The notes: a model not told the origin generated them from the sequence alone. Positions 1 through 11,661 are shown, counted from the first letter of the stretch. The stretch is 64,000 nt of DNA from Heracleum sosnowskyi (GCA_030848705.1 CM061245.1:44334711-44398710); one strand, 5' to 3'. Translations and numbers: made by a program.

Positions 1-46
1 ACGCTGTTTACAAACTCCCTGGAATACGTAAACCATTATATGTTTT

Positions 47-265
47 TTAAAAAGAACAATAACGAAAACACATACATGTGTTCAAATTGAGAGCGGAAGA
101 CAAGTGAACGTTTTCCTCAATATTTTTTGACGAGTTCTGGCAGCTCAAGACGCTGAGGAACTTTTTCAGCTCTGGTAAATCATGCTCTCTGAGCTTAAAA
201 CAAAACACTGACAGAATTTGTTTCAGCTTCTTCTTGACGAACGCTGGCGATGAATATGAGTCCAT
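47..265 (-). CDS. Unrecognised short ORF, possible first exon
   Basis: I do not recognise this protein. The frame stays open further upstream (to 418), but an ATG at 265-263 gives a 72-residue product starting MDSYSSPAFVKKKL. It is basic at first, with a Leu/Lys-rich, probably helical stretch (about residues 10-40). The base composition is less AT-rich than the surrounding DNA, which is the main reason to consider it coding. No neighbouring exon, promoter or domain is evident, and the window edge is close. It could be the first exon of a gene running off the left edge, or a chance ORF. Confidence 0.2.
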   Translation of the reverse strand: MDSYSSPAFVKKKLKQILSVFCFKLREHDLPELKKFLSVLSCQNSSKNIEENVHLSSALNLNTCMCFRYCSF

Positions 266-2029
266 GATGAAAACAGATGCGACGGAAAAAATTATAAGAG
301 AGTAGTATATATTATAATTCGGAGGACTCGTCGTGAGCTTCATATACATAACTACTTGGCTACAGATGCAACACCGTTTTTTACTAACTGTCGATAACGT
401 ATGAGTGGATAACACCACCTAATTTCTCTCGTTTTCCTTAGTATTTACTTTTTTGTGGTCAGTTTTTCTCCTACCTAATCGCTGCAAACAGATGGTTCTG
501 GATGAAATTAAAAGATGATGGTAAGAAGTGAGTTCATTGACTGATAACCGTTATATAAATGATTGGGATGGTATATCAATTCTAGTAATTCAGTAATTTC
601 TGTTTTAGTTTCTAATTTTCAATATTTTTGTTTGTAGATGACCATATAAAGCATCAGTTGCATCAGTTGCAGAAACTTGTTTGGACATCTCACATTTAAA
701 AGTGTTCTGATACTCTGAAATTTTCAGAATGATACAAATTATTTGTTAATTTTTCTCTGCTTTCCATGCATGTGTTGCTCCTGTGTACTACCTTGTTTTA
801 TCATTCTAGAATTTCAGATGTGGACAGTGGAGATTCTCGTGCTCCTAGAAGGAGGCGGCTTAATTGAACTTATGTCCTGCTTGCTTCTGTGTTGGAGTTC
901 TGTAAGAATCTCTTTCCTGCTTGCTTCTGTGTTGGAGTTCTGTAAGAATCTCTTGCACTTTGAAAGTACACTGAAAGACTATATCGATATGACCCTTTCC
1001 CTCCGTATGTAAAAGTGAATATTCCTGTGCACCTGAAAGGGGAACAGAGTTCAATTCCATCCGTAATCTATTGTCTGAAAATCTTTCCAGCATACAGTTT
1101 TTCCGTTATCCTTAAATAAGCTCATATTGCGTTATATAGGGCTTTGTCCTCATTAGACTCTTTTCATTTCAATCAAGTGTCTACCATGAATAATGGAGAA
1201 GCATTTTATAATAGTTGCTAAGGATATGCATTATGCAATTATGAAGATGGTATGTGTTTTATGAGAGGATCTGTTTCAACTTTCAATGTGTGTTTGCTGG
1301 TTACAGGTATATTGTTACTTGTTCTTTACATGATTTCCAAATTGTTACCTATATGTATCAGATATTTAAATATCTGACGACTGACATGGAACAGTAAACG
1401 TTATGTTACATTTCATTCTGGAGAGTAGAACTTCATATTCTATATGTAATTGACTAAATAAGTGGCATATTGTGTGCTGTGTATCTTGATATAAGATTAT
1501 CTGCTTGTGCTTTTATCCAAAAAAAAGTAAGATAGGCAAATCATACTTATTACAGAAACACTTGGCCTACAATTGAGATCAAGTAGACAAGGTCTTCTGG
1601 TTGGCTTGTGTGTGAGTGACCTCTTCTTGTTAAGGCTACTTGTGTGGGTGTAATTAGCCGGAAGAGCTTGCAGAAATACTTTGCTCTGTTTGTATGTCTA
1701 CTATCTATCTTTGGTTAGTAGTCTGTATATTTATACCTCGGGTGTTGGCTTGTTTGAAACATTGGCCTTTACTTTGTAGTATTACTGGTTGTTGCTGGGT
1801 ACCTAACGTTACTCAGATATGGTGTGCATTATCAGGGACATATCATGAGTGTCGGACTCAAATGCCTTAATCAGTATTACTTGTTTGATTTTCTGGATTG
1901 CTTCTAGTTTACATTCTTGTGATTTATGACTAAGAAAGGCTCAGACCTGATCCCCCCATTAAGAACCCTAAGCCTGTTTTCATGATTTGTGGGTAAGATC
2001 ATATACTTTGATCCGAATGTAAAAAAAAA
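266..2029. other. Non-coding stretch with a 40-bp tandem duplication
   Basis: No gene can be supported here. The only clear structure is a perfect or near-perfect tandem duplication of 40 bp at 875-954 (unit begins TCCTGCTTGCTTCTGTG). ORFs crossing it on both strands are short and resemble nothing known. The rest is T-rich, like plant intron or UTR sequence. Confidence 0.5.
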
Positions 2030-3728
2030 TTAAAATTTGAAATCTAGTTTAAACGATGTGGAATTGTGGCTTTAGTGAATCTAATTTAGAATTAATTTTA
2101 AATGATGTGGAATCCATTTTAGCATCCGCTTTAGAATCTTGTACTTGAAGTTTCGAAAAAGGTAGATTTGGAATTAAAAAAGGCTAAAATAAAACTCATA
2201 AAGAAGCTTAGATAGTGAAAATAAAACCAAAAAAAATGACAAATAACTTGATTTGTTTTTTTAAAAAATCTATTTTAGAATCATGTTTGACCGATAATAG
2301 TAAAGAATCTATTTTAAGATCTAATTTAGAATCTCAAAAAAATTTAAAGAATCTATTTTAGAATATATAACTTCTCAAAAAAATTTAAAGAATCTATTTT
2401 AGAATCTACTTTAACCTCCAAGAAACAATCTAGTGTAAATTGATTTAAAATCACAAAATTTTGGAAAATTTAAAATTTAAAATCCAGTTTAACCATGAAT
2501 ATAAAACAAAATAACCTCCGATAGTGAAAAATTAAATCATAAAAAATGACAAATAACTTGAAATTGTTTTAAAAAAAAATCTATTTTAAAATCACGTTTA
2601 ACCGGTAATAACAAAGAATTTGTTTTAAGATCTATGTTAGAATCTCAAAAAATTTAAAGAATCTATTTTAGAATACACTTTATCTTTCAAGAAAATAATT
2701 TAGAATCTCAAAAAATTTAAAAAATCTATTTTAGAATCTATAACTTCTCAAAAAAATTTAAAGAATCTATTTTAGAATCTACTTTAACCTCCAAGAAACA
2801 ATCTAGTGTAAATTGATTTAAAATCACAAAATTTTGGAAAAAATTAAAATTTAAAATCCAGTTTAACCATGAATATAAAACAAAATAAGCTCCGATAGTG
2901 AAAAATTAAATCATAAAAAATGACAAATAACTTGAAATTGTTTTTTAAAAAAATCTATTTTAAAATCACGTTTAACCGGTAATAACAAAGAATTTGTTTT
3001 AAGATCTATGTTAGAATCTCAAAAAATTTAAAGAATCTATTTTAGAATACACTTTATCTTCCAAGAAAATAATTTAGAATCTCAAAAAATTTAAAGAATC
3101 TATTTTAGAATCTATAACTTCTCAAAAAAATTTAAAGAATCTATTTTAGAATCTACTTTAACCTCCAAGAAACAATCTAGTGTAAATTGATTTAAAATCA
3201 CAAAATTTTGGAAAAAATTAAAATTTAAAATCCAGTTTAACCATGAATATAAAACAAAATAAGCTCCGATAGTGAAAAATTAAATCATAAAAAATGACAA
3301 ATAACTTGAAATTGTTTTTAAAAAAAATGTATTTTAAAATCACGTTTAACAGGTAATAACAAAGAATTTGTTTTAAGATCTATGTTAGAATCTCAAAAAA
3401 TTTAAAGAATCTATTTCAGAATACACTTTATCTTCCAAGAAAAGAATTTAGAATCTCAAAAAAGTTAAAGAATCTATTTTAGAATCTACTTTAACCTCCA
3501 AGAAACAATCTAGTGTAAATTGATTTAAAATCACAAAATTTTGGAAAAAATTAAAATTTAAAATCCAGTTTAACCATGAATATAAAACAAAATAAGCTCT
3601 GATAGTGAAAAATTAAATCATAAAAAATGACAAATAACTTGAAATTATTTAAAAAAAAAATCTATTTTAAAATCCCGTTTAACCTGTAATAACAAAGAAT
3701 TTGTTTTAAGATCTATGTTAGAATCTCA
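2030..3728. repeat. AT-rich tandem array, about 373-bp unit, five copies
   Basis: The landmark ATGACAAATAACTTGA recurs at 2236, 2546, 2920, 3294 and 3627. A second landmark, CTCCAAGAAACAATCTAG, recurs four times with spacings of 373, 374 and 333 bp. Copies two to four are almost identical and the leftmost is diverged. Within each unit a sub-repeat of about 40 bp (AATCTCAAAAAATTTAAAGAATC) is present in varying number, and loss of one explains the shorter last interval. It has no coding capacity. It may be a minisatellite in an intron or intergenic spacer. Confidence 0.9.
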
Positions 3729-4459
3729 ACGGGTTGTTATTTATCTACAATGGTGAAAGGGAAGAAATTATGAAATGCACAAGCCGGTTAACTTGATCGA
3801 ATAGCTGACATTCTTTAATATATGTTAAAATTGTTGCCAAATTTGTGTAATAGTGTGATTTTACTTCTGTGTTACAAGAGCTAGTTGAAAATGCTTCGAG
3901 TTACATGATTTCTATCTTGGCACTTTTGGTTTACTGATTTATAATTATCTCTTGTCAAGTCCATTCTGCTTGGATTAATAAGTTAATTTTTAAAAGGATA
4001 CATTTTACACCTCAGGGTGTAAAGTCGAATTTGCGGGCTTGTTCTGTAAATTTCGTACATAAAAGTGGATGTCTGGTAAGTGGCAACACAATATGAAGTG
4101 TTACGCACTTTCGCCCCTAAGAATTACATGCACATGAACTAGTTTCAAACTGGGGGGTATCTGTTCTTGTTTTATTCAAGGACAGGGGACAAGGACTATA
4201 CTTGAGCAAATCATAACATCACAGTTTACATGTAGAAACTTTGCAATTTCCAGAATATGATGTTTATGCATTTATAATATCCATCTACCAACTTGTGCGT
4301 TAGAAAGCAAAAAAGCAATACAGCAGGTTCACCATTAATTCAATACAAACTACTAGTAGTTATCTCAATACCAACAGAAAGTACTGAAAACAAGAGCCTT
4401 AAAAAGTCATCTCTGCAACTCTACAGAGTACAGAGTCCGGAGAAACACTAAGACCACTT
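3729..4459. other. Spacer downstream of the DRE2-like relic
   Basis: I see no gene, RNA or repeat here. The right half (about 4250-4459) could hold the 3' UTR of the minus-strand DRE2-like relic. Confidence 0.4.
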
Positions 4460-6844
4460 TCAATTTTCAGCTATTAGTGGAGGGAAGTTAGGGGTGATCT
4501 GCAAAATGTAAACAAAGAATCAATTAATATACTTCTCCACAGAATATAAGATATAGAGTACATTTCTGCAGTGCAACTAATGTTACTACTTACGTTCACA
4601 CCGGGTTCACCAGGAGGACAGCCCCGGTAAGGACATGTTCGGCAGTGGAAAGCATCACCTAGCCCACACTGCAAGTATAAACCGGAATTAGAATGGGTAA
4701 AGTGGTTAAAGATTTTACATAGACAAATATCGAAAATTGCAAACTACTGACATCTATATTGAAGACTAGTTACTATATTCCAGATAAACGAGGTTGAATA
4801 AATTCTTACACGTTCCAATGTACAATCAGCTTGGTATCTTCCTGGTTCAGGATCAGGAACTGCAAATATGTACAAGAACAGATTATTGTCTATTTCTAAG
4901 ATAAGCCTTATAGACAACTAATGTAACTGTTTCCCTACCAGGTGGATGCACAGGCCTCTGCCTCTCCTCTTCCTCTTCATCAATGAGGTTGCTTTCGTCT
5001 ATCAGGTCACCATCTTCCAACTCAAGAGTGGATGGTTTTCTTGCCTTAATCTGTCGGATAAGAAATAATAGTTGTCATAATTTGTCTGGCATCATTGGTT
5101 TCTCCTGCTGATTGACTACGTGAAGATGACAGAGCTGCTAATGAATATTGAAATACAGAAATGAGCATACACTACTTAACAGCAGCATCAAGCTAGCTGC
5201 TGCTGCATCTACTTATATTTGGTGAAACAGAATGGTTATAATGGCTAAAGGAGAGGCCAAGTCTGACAAAGCATCCACCTGCCACAAATATATTTGTGAT
5301 AGCGATGTACATACAGTGTATTTATATAGAAGAATAGAAATAGAGTTAGTTAGTAATGTAGATATAGAAAATATGTAGATTCCGAAGAAAGGTGAAGGTG
5401 AGTAGAGACTAGTTGTAAGTTGTAACTTGTAATTGTAAATACAGTTTTATTGGCTTAGCAAGAAGATTCTGGGTTTATCTCCAGACAGATTGACTTTACT
5501 CACATCGATGAAGTTTTTCTTTTAGCATTTCCTGTACTTTGAGTTAGTGAACCCCTGTAGACGATTTTGTACAAAAGTATGCTGGAGAAAAGTTTTAGGC
5601 GATCAGGTGGATTCGTAAATCCCTATCGATTGTAAGGGTAATGTTCTCCAGGCTGCAGACAGTCGGAAACAAACTGCCAACTAAGTTCCCAGTAGTCAGT
5701 TTATAATCGAAAATCATAAAATCATTTTTTCCTTCCTTTCTCATATGGTAGGGTGATGAAAGGATCCAGCAATTAGGCTACCATTGAAAATTTTAATTTT
5801 ACTGTCTGTAATACATGAGTTAACCATAGAATTAGTAGTATTTCTTATTGGGCGAGTATGGACACGTTTTGTCCATCCAATTCTTTATACTTTTCTTTGT
5901 AGATGTTTCATCCATTTTTTTACATTTCAAAAATTTCCAAATATAGTAAAGTTTTATAATATAAATATTCACTACTTTCTTCCACTTTACCTACTTTATA
6001 TCTTAAATATTGATGAATCTCGCCACTTTATTTTTTATTCTTACTTTTTCCCTACTTTGCTAGCATATTCCTTAACAATGATCCGAGTTTAGTGATCCGA
6101 GTGAATTGAAAGCTGATCAGAGAGGTCCAAGCATCAGTGGCAACTTCTTCTCTAAACATCAAATCTAAGCACAATATAGCTAAGCAATGTTGCAGATAGG
6201 TCATGGACCTTATACAAAATCATATTTGCATGCGGCTCTTTTAACAACTCCTTTGTTAACTCCAGTCAACAAAGGTGTTGATTTCCTCATTTTTGTGTTA
6301 GAATATACTCACACAACCACACTTTCTTTCTCAGGAATCTTATTCAAAAAGGTGCTAATTTTTTAATTCTCGATTAATGCACATAATAAAAGGTAATCAG
6401 ATTACAAAAAGCAACTAAAACAATATTAATACACATACTAAAGCTTCTGTATTTTATTTGTAAAGAGCCATCCGAACATATATTCTCTCTTTAAATTCGC
6501 ATTGTACAGAAACATATATTCCAAAATATTCATATTGTGTACAATATTCTATGTTTCTAATCTGTGTGCACGAGTGCATTTTCATCTCTCTCTCTCTCAC
6601 TCAATAAACGAAATGATAGATGCAAAATCATTGCAATATATGAACTACAATCACATAATCGATGTATGTAATCACACTGGGCATAAAAAGAATAAACTAA
6701 TAATTAATCAAAACATATCAAACGAACAACATAAATTCATTAGAATCTATAGAACTAAAATCAAATTAGCAAAATTAACAATACAAATAAAATCAAGTTT
6801 TGGAAGCAAGTGATTATTCATATCATACCTGAGCAAGAATCCAT
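4460..6844 (-). pseudogene. DRE2: Anamorsin/DRE2-like gene lacking its N-terminal domain
   Basis: Four minus-strand exons with canonical borders encode the C-terminal part of an anamorsin (CIAPIN1/DRE2): 4939-5050, 4810-4859, 4594-4668 and 4460-4498. Reading phases join cleanly. The first starts IKARKP and contains DLIDE; the third reads CGLGDAFHCRTCPYRG, the family's second cysteine motif; the last ends in a stop after NFPPLIAEN. In known family members this protein is an electron-transfer Fe-S protein of cytosolic Fe-S cluster assembly. A possible first coding exon, 6829-6844 (MDSCS then a GT donor), lies 1.8 kb upstream but is out of phase with exon 4939-5050: direct splicing hits a stop. 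I see no exon for the methyltransferase-like N-terminal domain, and the first Cys motif (CxxCxC) is absent. The second motif has C-x4-C where the family has C-x2-C. Probably a decayed or internally deleted copy. Homology is confident; pseudogene status is inferred. Confidence 0.72.
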
Positions 6845-7183
6845 GGCACTACCAACCAAACGAAGAAGAATCGATGAAATTACGAACAATTTTTAACCAA
6901 AAAGAAACGAAACGATCAAAGCTCGATAAGCATCTCTGAGAATTGAGTTTTATCTTTGTTAAAATCAGGTCGAACAGAGTATTTCGATAGCAGTTCTCGC
7001 AGAATCTATAGACACGGCCATGTATGTATATACGAAACTTTCACATACATATTTTATAATAAAAGGGGGAAGTTATTAAAAAGATGATCTTTTAATCTTA
7101 GCCGTTGAACTAATTTTTAATCCAACGGTAAAAGGAAGTGTTCTCTTGTTCTCTTTTTAACAGTGTTCTCCCTTGAAAGTTGA
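6845..7183 (-). promoter_or_regulatory. Probable 5' UTR and promoter side of the DRE2-like relic
   Basis: This AT-rich stretch lies upstream of the ATG at 6844-6842. It has no long ORF. The position suggests former leader and promoter sequence, but I see no convincing TATA box at a fixed distance. Confidence 0.25.
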
Positions 7184-7204
7184 ATATATATATATATATA
7201 TATA
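7184..7204. repeat. (TA)n microsatellite
   Basis: About ten TA dinucleotides in a row. It is followed immediately by sequence resembling the start of the 60-kb tandem units (ATATAAAAGAGGA...GGTGGCGCC...CTATTTTTC), so it may sit at a transposon edge. Confidence 0.9.
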
Positions 7205-7604
7205 AAAGAGGATACGCCGTACATTAGGTGGCGCCTATAAAATCATCTCAACCTATTTTTCAAATTTTCTAGAATTTTAGAATTTTATAAATAAAAAATA
7301 TCTTTAATATATAGAAGTAGAATATGTGTTTGAATACCTAGAGGATAACAAATTCATAAAAGAGAAGTGTTCGAATTTATAAAAGAGAAGACATAACTAA
7401 TTTTCTAGAATTTTAGAATTTAAAAAATACCTTAACATAGTAAAAATAGAATATGTGTTCGAATTTATAGAGGATAAAACTTCAAATTTATAAAGCAGAA
7501 GTGTTCGAATTTATAAAGGAGAACACATAAAATAAAAAAATTAACTTTTCTATAATTTTAAAATTTAATAATTTTAAAATAAACTCTTGGTGTATATATA
7601 ATAA
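7205..7604. other. Transposon-like AT-rich debris
   Basis: There is no gene. The first 90 bases resemble, in layout and words, the leading edge of the 488-bp repeats near 60.4 kb. A diverged phrase (GTGTTCGAATTTATAAA) recurs at about 7370, 7455 and 7500. It is probably a remnant non-autonomous element. Confidence 0.35.
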
Positions 7605-8700
7605 GGGTCGCGCTCTATTGAAAACCCTCACTATTGTGAGATATGAGATCTAATTCTAGCCATTCATTAATATACTTTATATTAATCTCCCACCACTCAT
7701 TAAATTTTATTAATATTTTAATATTCCACCCCCATCCCACCACCTCCGGCCACCGGGAACCTCCATTTCCGGCCACCACGAACTCTAGTCATCATCTCCG
7801 GCGATCAATTTCGGCAAATCCAAAAAATCACCACCGGAAAACAAAAAATCAACACACTGTCGTCACCTTCGACCACCACCAGAAAACAAAAAATCACCAC
7901 CGGAAACAAAAAATCACCACCATCTCCGGCGATTAGCAAAAAATCACCACCATTAATTTACGAAAATCACCATAACAAACCATCACAAATTACCACACCA
8001 CCACTACTTCTGACCACCAAGTCTGACCATCGTCAGCTAATCACCAACAATGTGCCAAAATCACCAGAAAATCATTACAAATCAGCATAAACCACTGTAC
8101 AACTATCACCACTAACATCATCCTGCCACCAACACCATCACTACATCACCGCGTAACCCCCACCACATTATCGCCAAATTAACCCAAATTAACCGAGTTA
8201 ATTCATTTTATTACCTACGAAACCAATCCTTTTGTTTGCGACATTGTACCATCCTCTGAAACCAGACTTGTGGCGCTATTTACTACATACATGGAGAAAG
8301 ACATAGAAAAAATTCTATGGACAGAAGAAGCCATAACTCAACGACTCATTCAACTCGCTTCCCAAATCACTGCCGAGTTTAAACAACTCCATTTTCTCCT
8401 ATTCTCCTCGGCGTCGCCACCGGCGCTTTCATCTTCCTCGCCGACCTCGTTAGAAATATCAATCTTCCTGTATCTATCGATTTTATTCGAGCTAGTTTCT
8501 ATGGCCGGAATTGGTGTGGCGGCAGGTGCTTGAGGTGGCCGGAGTAGGTGTGGTGGCAGGTGGGTGGAGTGTGGTGACTGGTAAGGAGAGTGGGGAAGAT
8601 AAAAAGGTAGGGTTAAGATTAAAAGAATTAATTAAAAATAGAAGGCTGAGATTAGATCTCAGTTCTCATAATATTGTGGGTTCTCACTTAAGCACAAACC
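7605..8700. mobile_element. Pack-MULE-like terminal-inverted-repeat element
   Basis: The ends are related inverted repeats. The left end begins GGGTCGCGCTCTATTG with AAAACCC just inside. The right end, read in reverse complement, begins GGTTTGTGCTTAAGTG with AGAACCC inside. The similarity continues past the tips: both sides carry GAGATCTAAT followed by AGCC. The flanks carry an imperfect AT-rich 9-bp duplication (ATATAATAA / ATAATATAA), as in Mutator-like elements. The interior has no transposase. It is rich in CCACC/CCGGCC words on the left and their complement on the right, and it carries a fragment of a plant HGPRT gene. Gene capture by a non-autonomous element defines a Pack-MULE; the superfamily assignment rests on TIR style and TSD length only. 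Confidence 0.6.
8291..8505 (+). pseudogene. Captured fragment of a plant HGPRT gene
   Basis: The translation from 8291 reads MEKDIEKILWTEEAITQRL and continues into an alpha-helical QLASQITAEFKQL. After a frame change near 8393 (two extra bases or one lost), a second frame reads LLGVATGAFIFLADLVR and then IDFIRASFYG. Together these match, in order, the N-terminal third of plant hypoxanthine-guanine phosphoribosyltransferase, a purine-salvage enzyme that transfers phosphoribose from PRPP to hypoxanthine or guanine. The PRPP-binding loop and everything after it are missing, and the sequence passes into CCGGCC-type element sequence at about 8505. No intron is present in the fragment. It is non-functional as an enzyme; whether it is transcribed is unknown. 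Confidence 0.75.
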
Positions 8701-9404
8701 ATAATATAATAAACTTGGGGCAACAATTGCATCCACCCTCATCCAAATATTACTTTCTCTTTTTTCTTTTTGATATCGTCCGTAGTTTGTATATTAGTGT
8801 TTATTCACGAGAATTAAATCCTTATTTATACTATATTATAATAGACGAAAAATTAAAAGTTTGGTAGGTCGGTCGATCCGAAGTGATTTTACTTAATTAC
8901 CCTTATTTATTTTTAAATAATAACATTATTTATAATAAATTATCTTTTCGGCTAAAATACATTACTTTTTTTTAACAGAATCCCCTCTTTTTCTAAAAAA
9001 AATCACGAGCAATTACCCTTTTCAACTAAAACACGTTACTTTTCTATTTTTCTTTACTAAAATCCCTTTTTCTTCAAAAATATCACGGGCAAATCCTTAA
9101 TTATTTATTTAAAACCTATTTTAATACTTGTAATTACGGACAATTATCTTTTTCAACTAAAACATGTTACTTTTTTAATTTTTCTTTACTAAAACCTCTC
9201 CTTTTCCAAAAATATCACAGCAACCCGTTACTTATTTATTTTAAAATTGATTTTAATACTTTTAATTATTTTAAGAAATTTAATACACCTTCTTATTTGT
9301 TTTTAACAAATGCAATTAATAAAATATTATAACATAAATAATAAAAATAATAATTATTAAAAACAATCTGTGAATCACACGAGTTTTAAACTATATACTT
9401 TATA
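8701..9404. other. AT-rich intergenic debris
   Basis: There is no gene. Between about 8880 and 9240 a degenerate repeat of roughly 120 bp can be seen, with phrases like CTAAAACACGTTACTTTT and AAAAATATCACGGGCAA at about 8950, 9040 and 9160. It looks like an old tandem or terminal repeat of an unclassified element. Confidence 0.4.
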
Positions 9405-9745
9405 TCCTATCCTATCTACTTATATATATTAAATGGTGTCTAGGGGTAATTTGAGCCATTTTAATACCTATGAAAATACGATTTTACCCTTATTTGTTAA
9501 AAAATTTCAAAATTGCCATCCCTCTATTATTTAGGTAAAAAATGTTGAATTTAGTTTGGCTTTAAGAATCGAACCCCCGACCTCCTCTTAGAAAATTAAT
9601 GTTATAACCATTGCGCTACAATGCTTTGTTGAGTTAAGTTTAAAAATCTTATTGGATAAACTCCATGTTCTCTTATTATCCTATTGTTTCTTTTTAGTTT
9701 TAACTTTTGAGTAGATAAATTATTTGTTAATATAATTTACAAAAA
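9405..9745 (+). mobile_element. Possible Helitron 5' end (split by element A)
   Basis: The start reads TCCTATCCTATCTACTTA followed by TATATATTAAATGG and is preceded by A, in the style of plant Helitron 5' ends (insertion between A and T). A convincing Helitron 3' end lies at 60275-60304, and element A with clean 5-bp target duplications lies between them. Removing A would leave an element of about 2 kb. The link between the two ends is inferred from position only. No Rep/helicase gene is present. Confidence 0.35.
9560..9645 (-). repeat. tRNA-like A and B boxes (SINE-type or tRNA relic)
   Basis: On the minus strand, TAGCGCAATGG (A box) is followed about 30 nt later by GGTTCGATTC (B box), as in RNA polymerase III internal promoters. 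The flanking sequence does not fold as a tRNA cloverleaf: the anticodon region is AT-rich and there is no matching acceptor stem. A tRNA-derived SINE fragment fits best. Confidence 0.5.
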
Positions 9746-10220
9746 TGTTAGGTCCAAAGTATCGTAGAAGGGGGGGGGGGGGGGGTTGAATACGGTACCT
9801 ACAAATAATTCAATTTCGTTCACGGATTAATCATTCAGTTCTATAACGAAATTAAACACACCAAATCAAACCAAGAGTCGGGGAATATATCTTTTTATAA
9901 ATATAAACCTCGAGGGGTGCTACAATTTCTAATCCGTAGATTAGCTACAATGAGTTCTAGGTTATACACAATCAATACAATGATCAAGTTTTGAGCAATA
10001 TTAATTTCTTCAGTAATCTCTCTGGCTCAAACTCTCTCTTAGTAATTGCTACTGTGAAAATAACCTCGACTGAAGAAGACACACTTCCTCTGTTAGTAAT
10101 TGTAGACTTTGATTTGAAAAACCAGCGAACCAATTTAATAGAATTAACCTTGGCCGTTGGATCTTCATCAACCTGACAACAAAGTCACTTCACCACCTGC
10201 TTCTCCAAATTGAAAACCAT

Positions 10221-11655
10221 TGATAAGTGGGTATTTTATTCACTTAGAACGTTTCCATATGGCTTAAAACGAATGTTTGTACTCGAGTTGTGGTGTTTTT
10301 GATCTCTTTTGAGGGTATTGTGCAGGTATATTTATCACAGGTGTACTAGGAATGTAGCGGAGCAATCGGAATGCAATTTGGAGTTATAATGAAGAAAAGG
10401 GAAAAAGTCAATTTGCTGGCCAGAGGTTATGGCGCGGCAGCGCCGTGATAGTACTTGAACTTGGCGCGGCAGCGCCGCATGAAAAGAACTTAGCAGAGAT
10501 TTTGGCGCGGCAGCGCCGTACTTCTATATAAACTTGGCGCGGCAGCGCCGGGTAATCTGACGGAATTTCCTGTTTTGACCTAATTGCTGATTTTTCAAGG
10601 AAAAGTTAAAAAAATTCAATTCCATACGACTTGTTGCACCTGGAGGCCTATAAAAAGAAAGAAAACCCTAGAGATAGGGGAGAGACATATACCACATATC
10701 ATATACGGAGTTGTAAAGCACGAAGAAGCAAGGAAGAAGATCGTTTTTCAATTATTTTCTTGTAATCTTTCTAGCTTGTGGATGCTTGGATTTGGTGTAC
10801 TCTTTAAAACCCTTGATATTTATAACAGTTATAATTCGTTTTCTTTCATCATGTTTACATTAGAACCCATGGTGACGATTAGTTTGATTATGAACTAACT
10901 CGTTGTCATGGGGTTTTAGCGGAGTTATTCATGAAGTCTATTAGTTGAATTTTCTCGATGCCTATAGTGTGATTGATGTGATATCCTATCATGGTTGTTT
11001 TAATTCGTTATAGGAGAGTAGCTAACTCCTGTAATTGTGTGTTAATTCTTATTGAAGCGAAAGTGGATTTAAGAGTTTAGAACTTGCCATGCTAGCATAG
11101 GTTTATGCGTGAGAATATCATTCGTAATTAGTGTCGTAACTCTAACCGTTTTATGACGACTATGTGATCAATTGAATGCTTGTACTTCAACCATTATGTT
11201 TTCAATCTTTATAGACATATAAGGAATAAGCATAATTGGGAGACTAAGTGATCTCTATCTTAATTGTGGATATTATTTAGGATGGTATTGGTACAACGAA
11301 AGTTGGCTTATATCAGTTTTGTGTGTTCGATCAGGTATTAACAAATCACATGAAAGGGCTAGAGAATTGAAGATTTTAGATGGATTGTTTAATGAAGTTG
11401 AAATCCCATGTTTTATTCATATAAGTAATTCGATATAAATTTCAGTTTAAGTAGTGATAATTAGTTATAATTCTTAGATAAATTTTAGTGATAATCAAAA
11501 AAACCACTTTGTTAATTGTTTTAGCATCGAATAATAATCATACATTGGTGAGTGAATTAACTAGACAAACAACGAGTCCCTGTAGGAACGAACCTTATTT
11601 GCTATCTGTATTACTTGAGATCACGTGCACTTGCGTGTTGAGTTTGGTCGTAACA
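10221..11655 (+). repeat. Element D 5' LTR
   Basis: A 1435-bp direct repeat of 20199-21633. It holds four copies of GGCGCGGCAGCGCCG at 10431, 10463, 10504 and 10536, the last two flanking the TATA-like box TATATAAA at 10525-10532. A second TATA-like box (TATAAAAA) is at 10649. A 104-codon ORF beginning at 10584 lies in both LTRs but has no recognisable content. Confidence 0.97.
10525..10656 (+). promoter_or_regulatory. Element D LTR core promoter candidates
   Basis: Two TATA-like boxes are present: TATATAAA at 10525-10532, between two palindrome copies, and TATAAAAA at 10649-10656 in front of a purine-rich leader (AGAAAGAAAACCCTAGAG). The second looks more like a plant core promoter because of its leader. 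The choice is inferred. The same boxes occur in the 3' LTR, 9978 bp downstream. Confidence 0.45.
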
Positions 11656-11661
11656 AGTTTT

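Noticed and set aside
743..1093. ORFs on both strands across 743-1093
   Set aside because: Short, overlapping on opposite strands, partly created by the 40-bp duplication, no recognisable content.
7643..7936. His/Pro/Thr-rich ORF of 97 codons
   Set aside because: Made by the CCACC/CAAAAAATCACC low-complexity repeat inside the Pack-MULE-like element.
9560..9645. A functional tRNA gene
   Set aside because: A and B boxes are present but no acceptor or anticodon stem can be formed.
10584..10898. A 104-codon ORF in element D's 5' LTR, repeated at 20562-20876
   Set aside because: It is duplicated only because the LTR is. The content is low and there is no domain; it overlaps the probable transcription start region.
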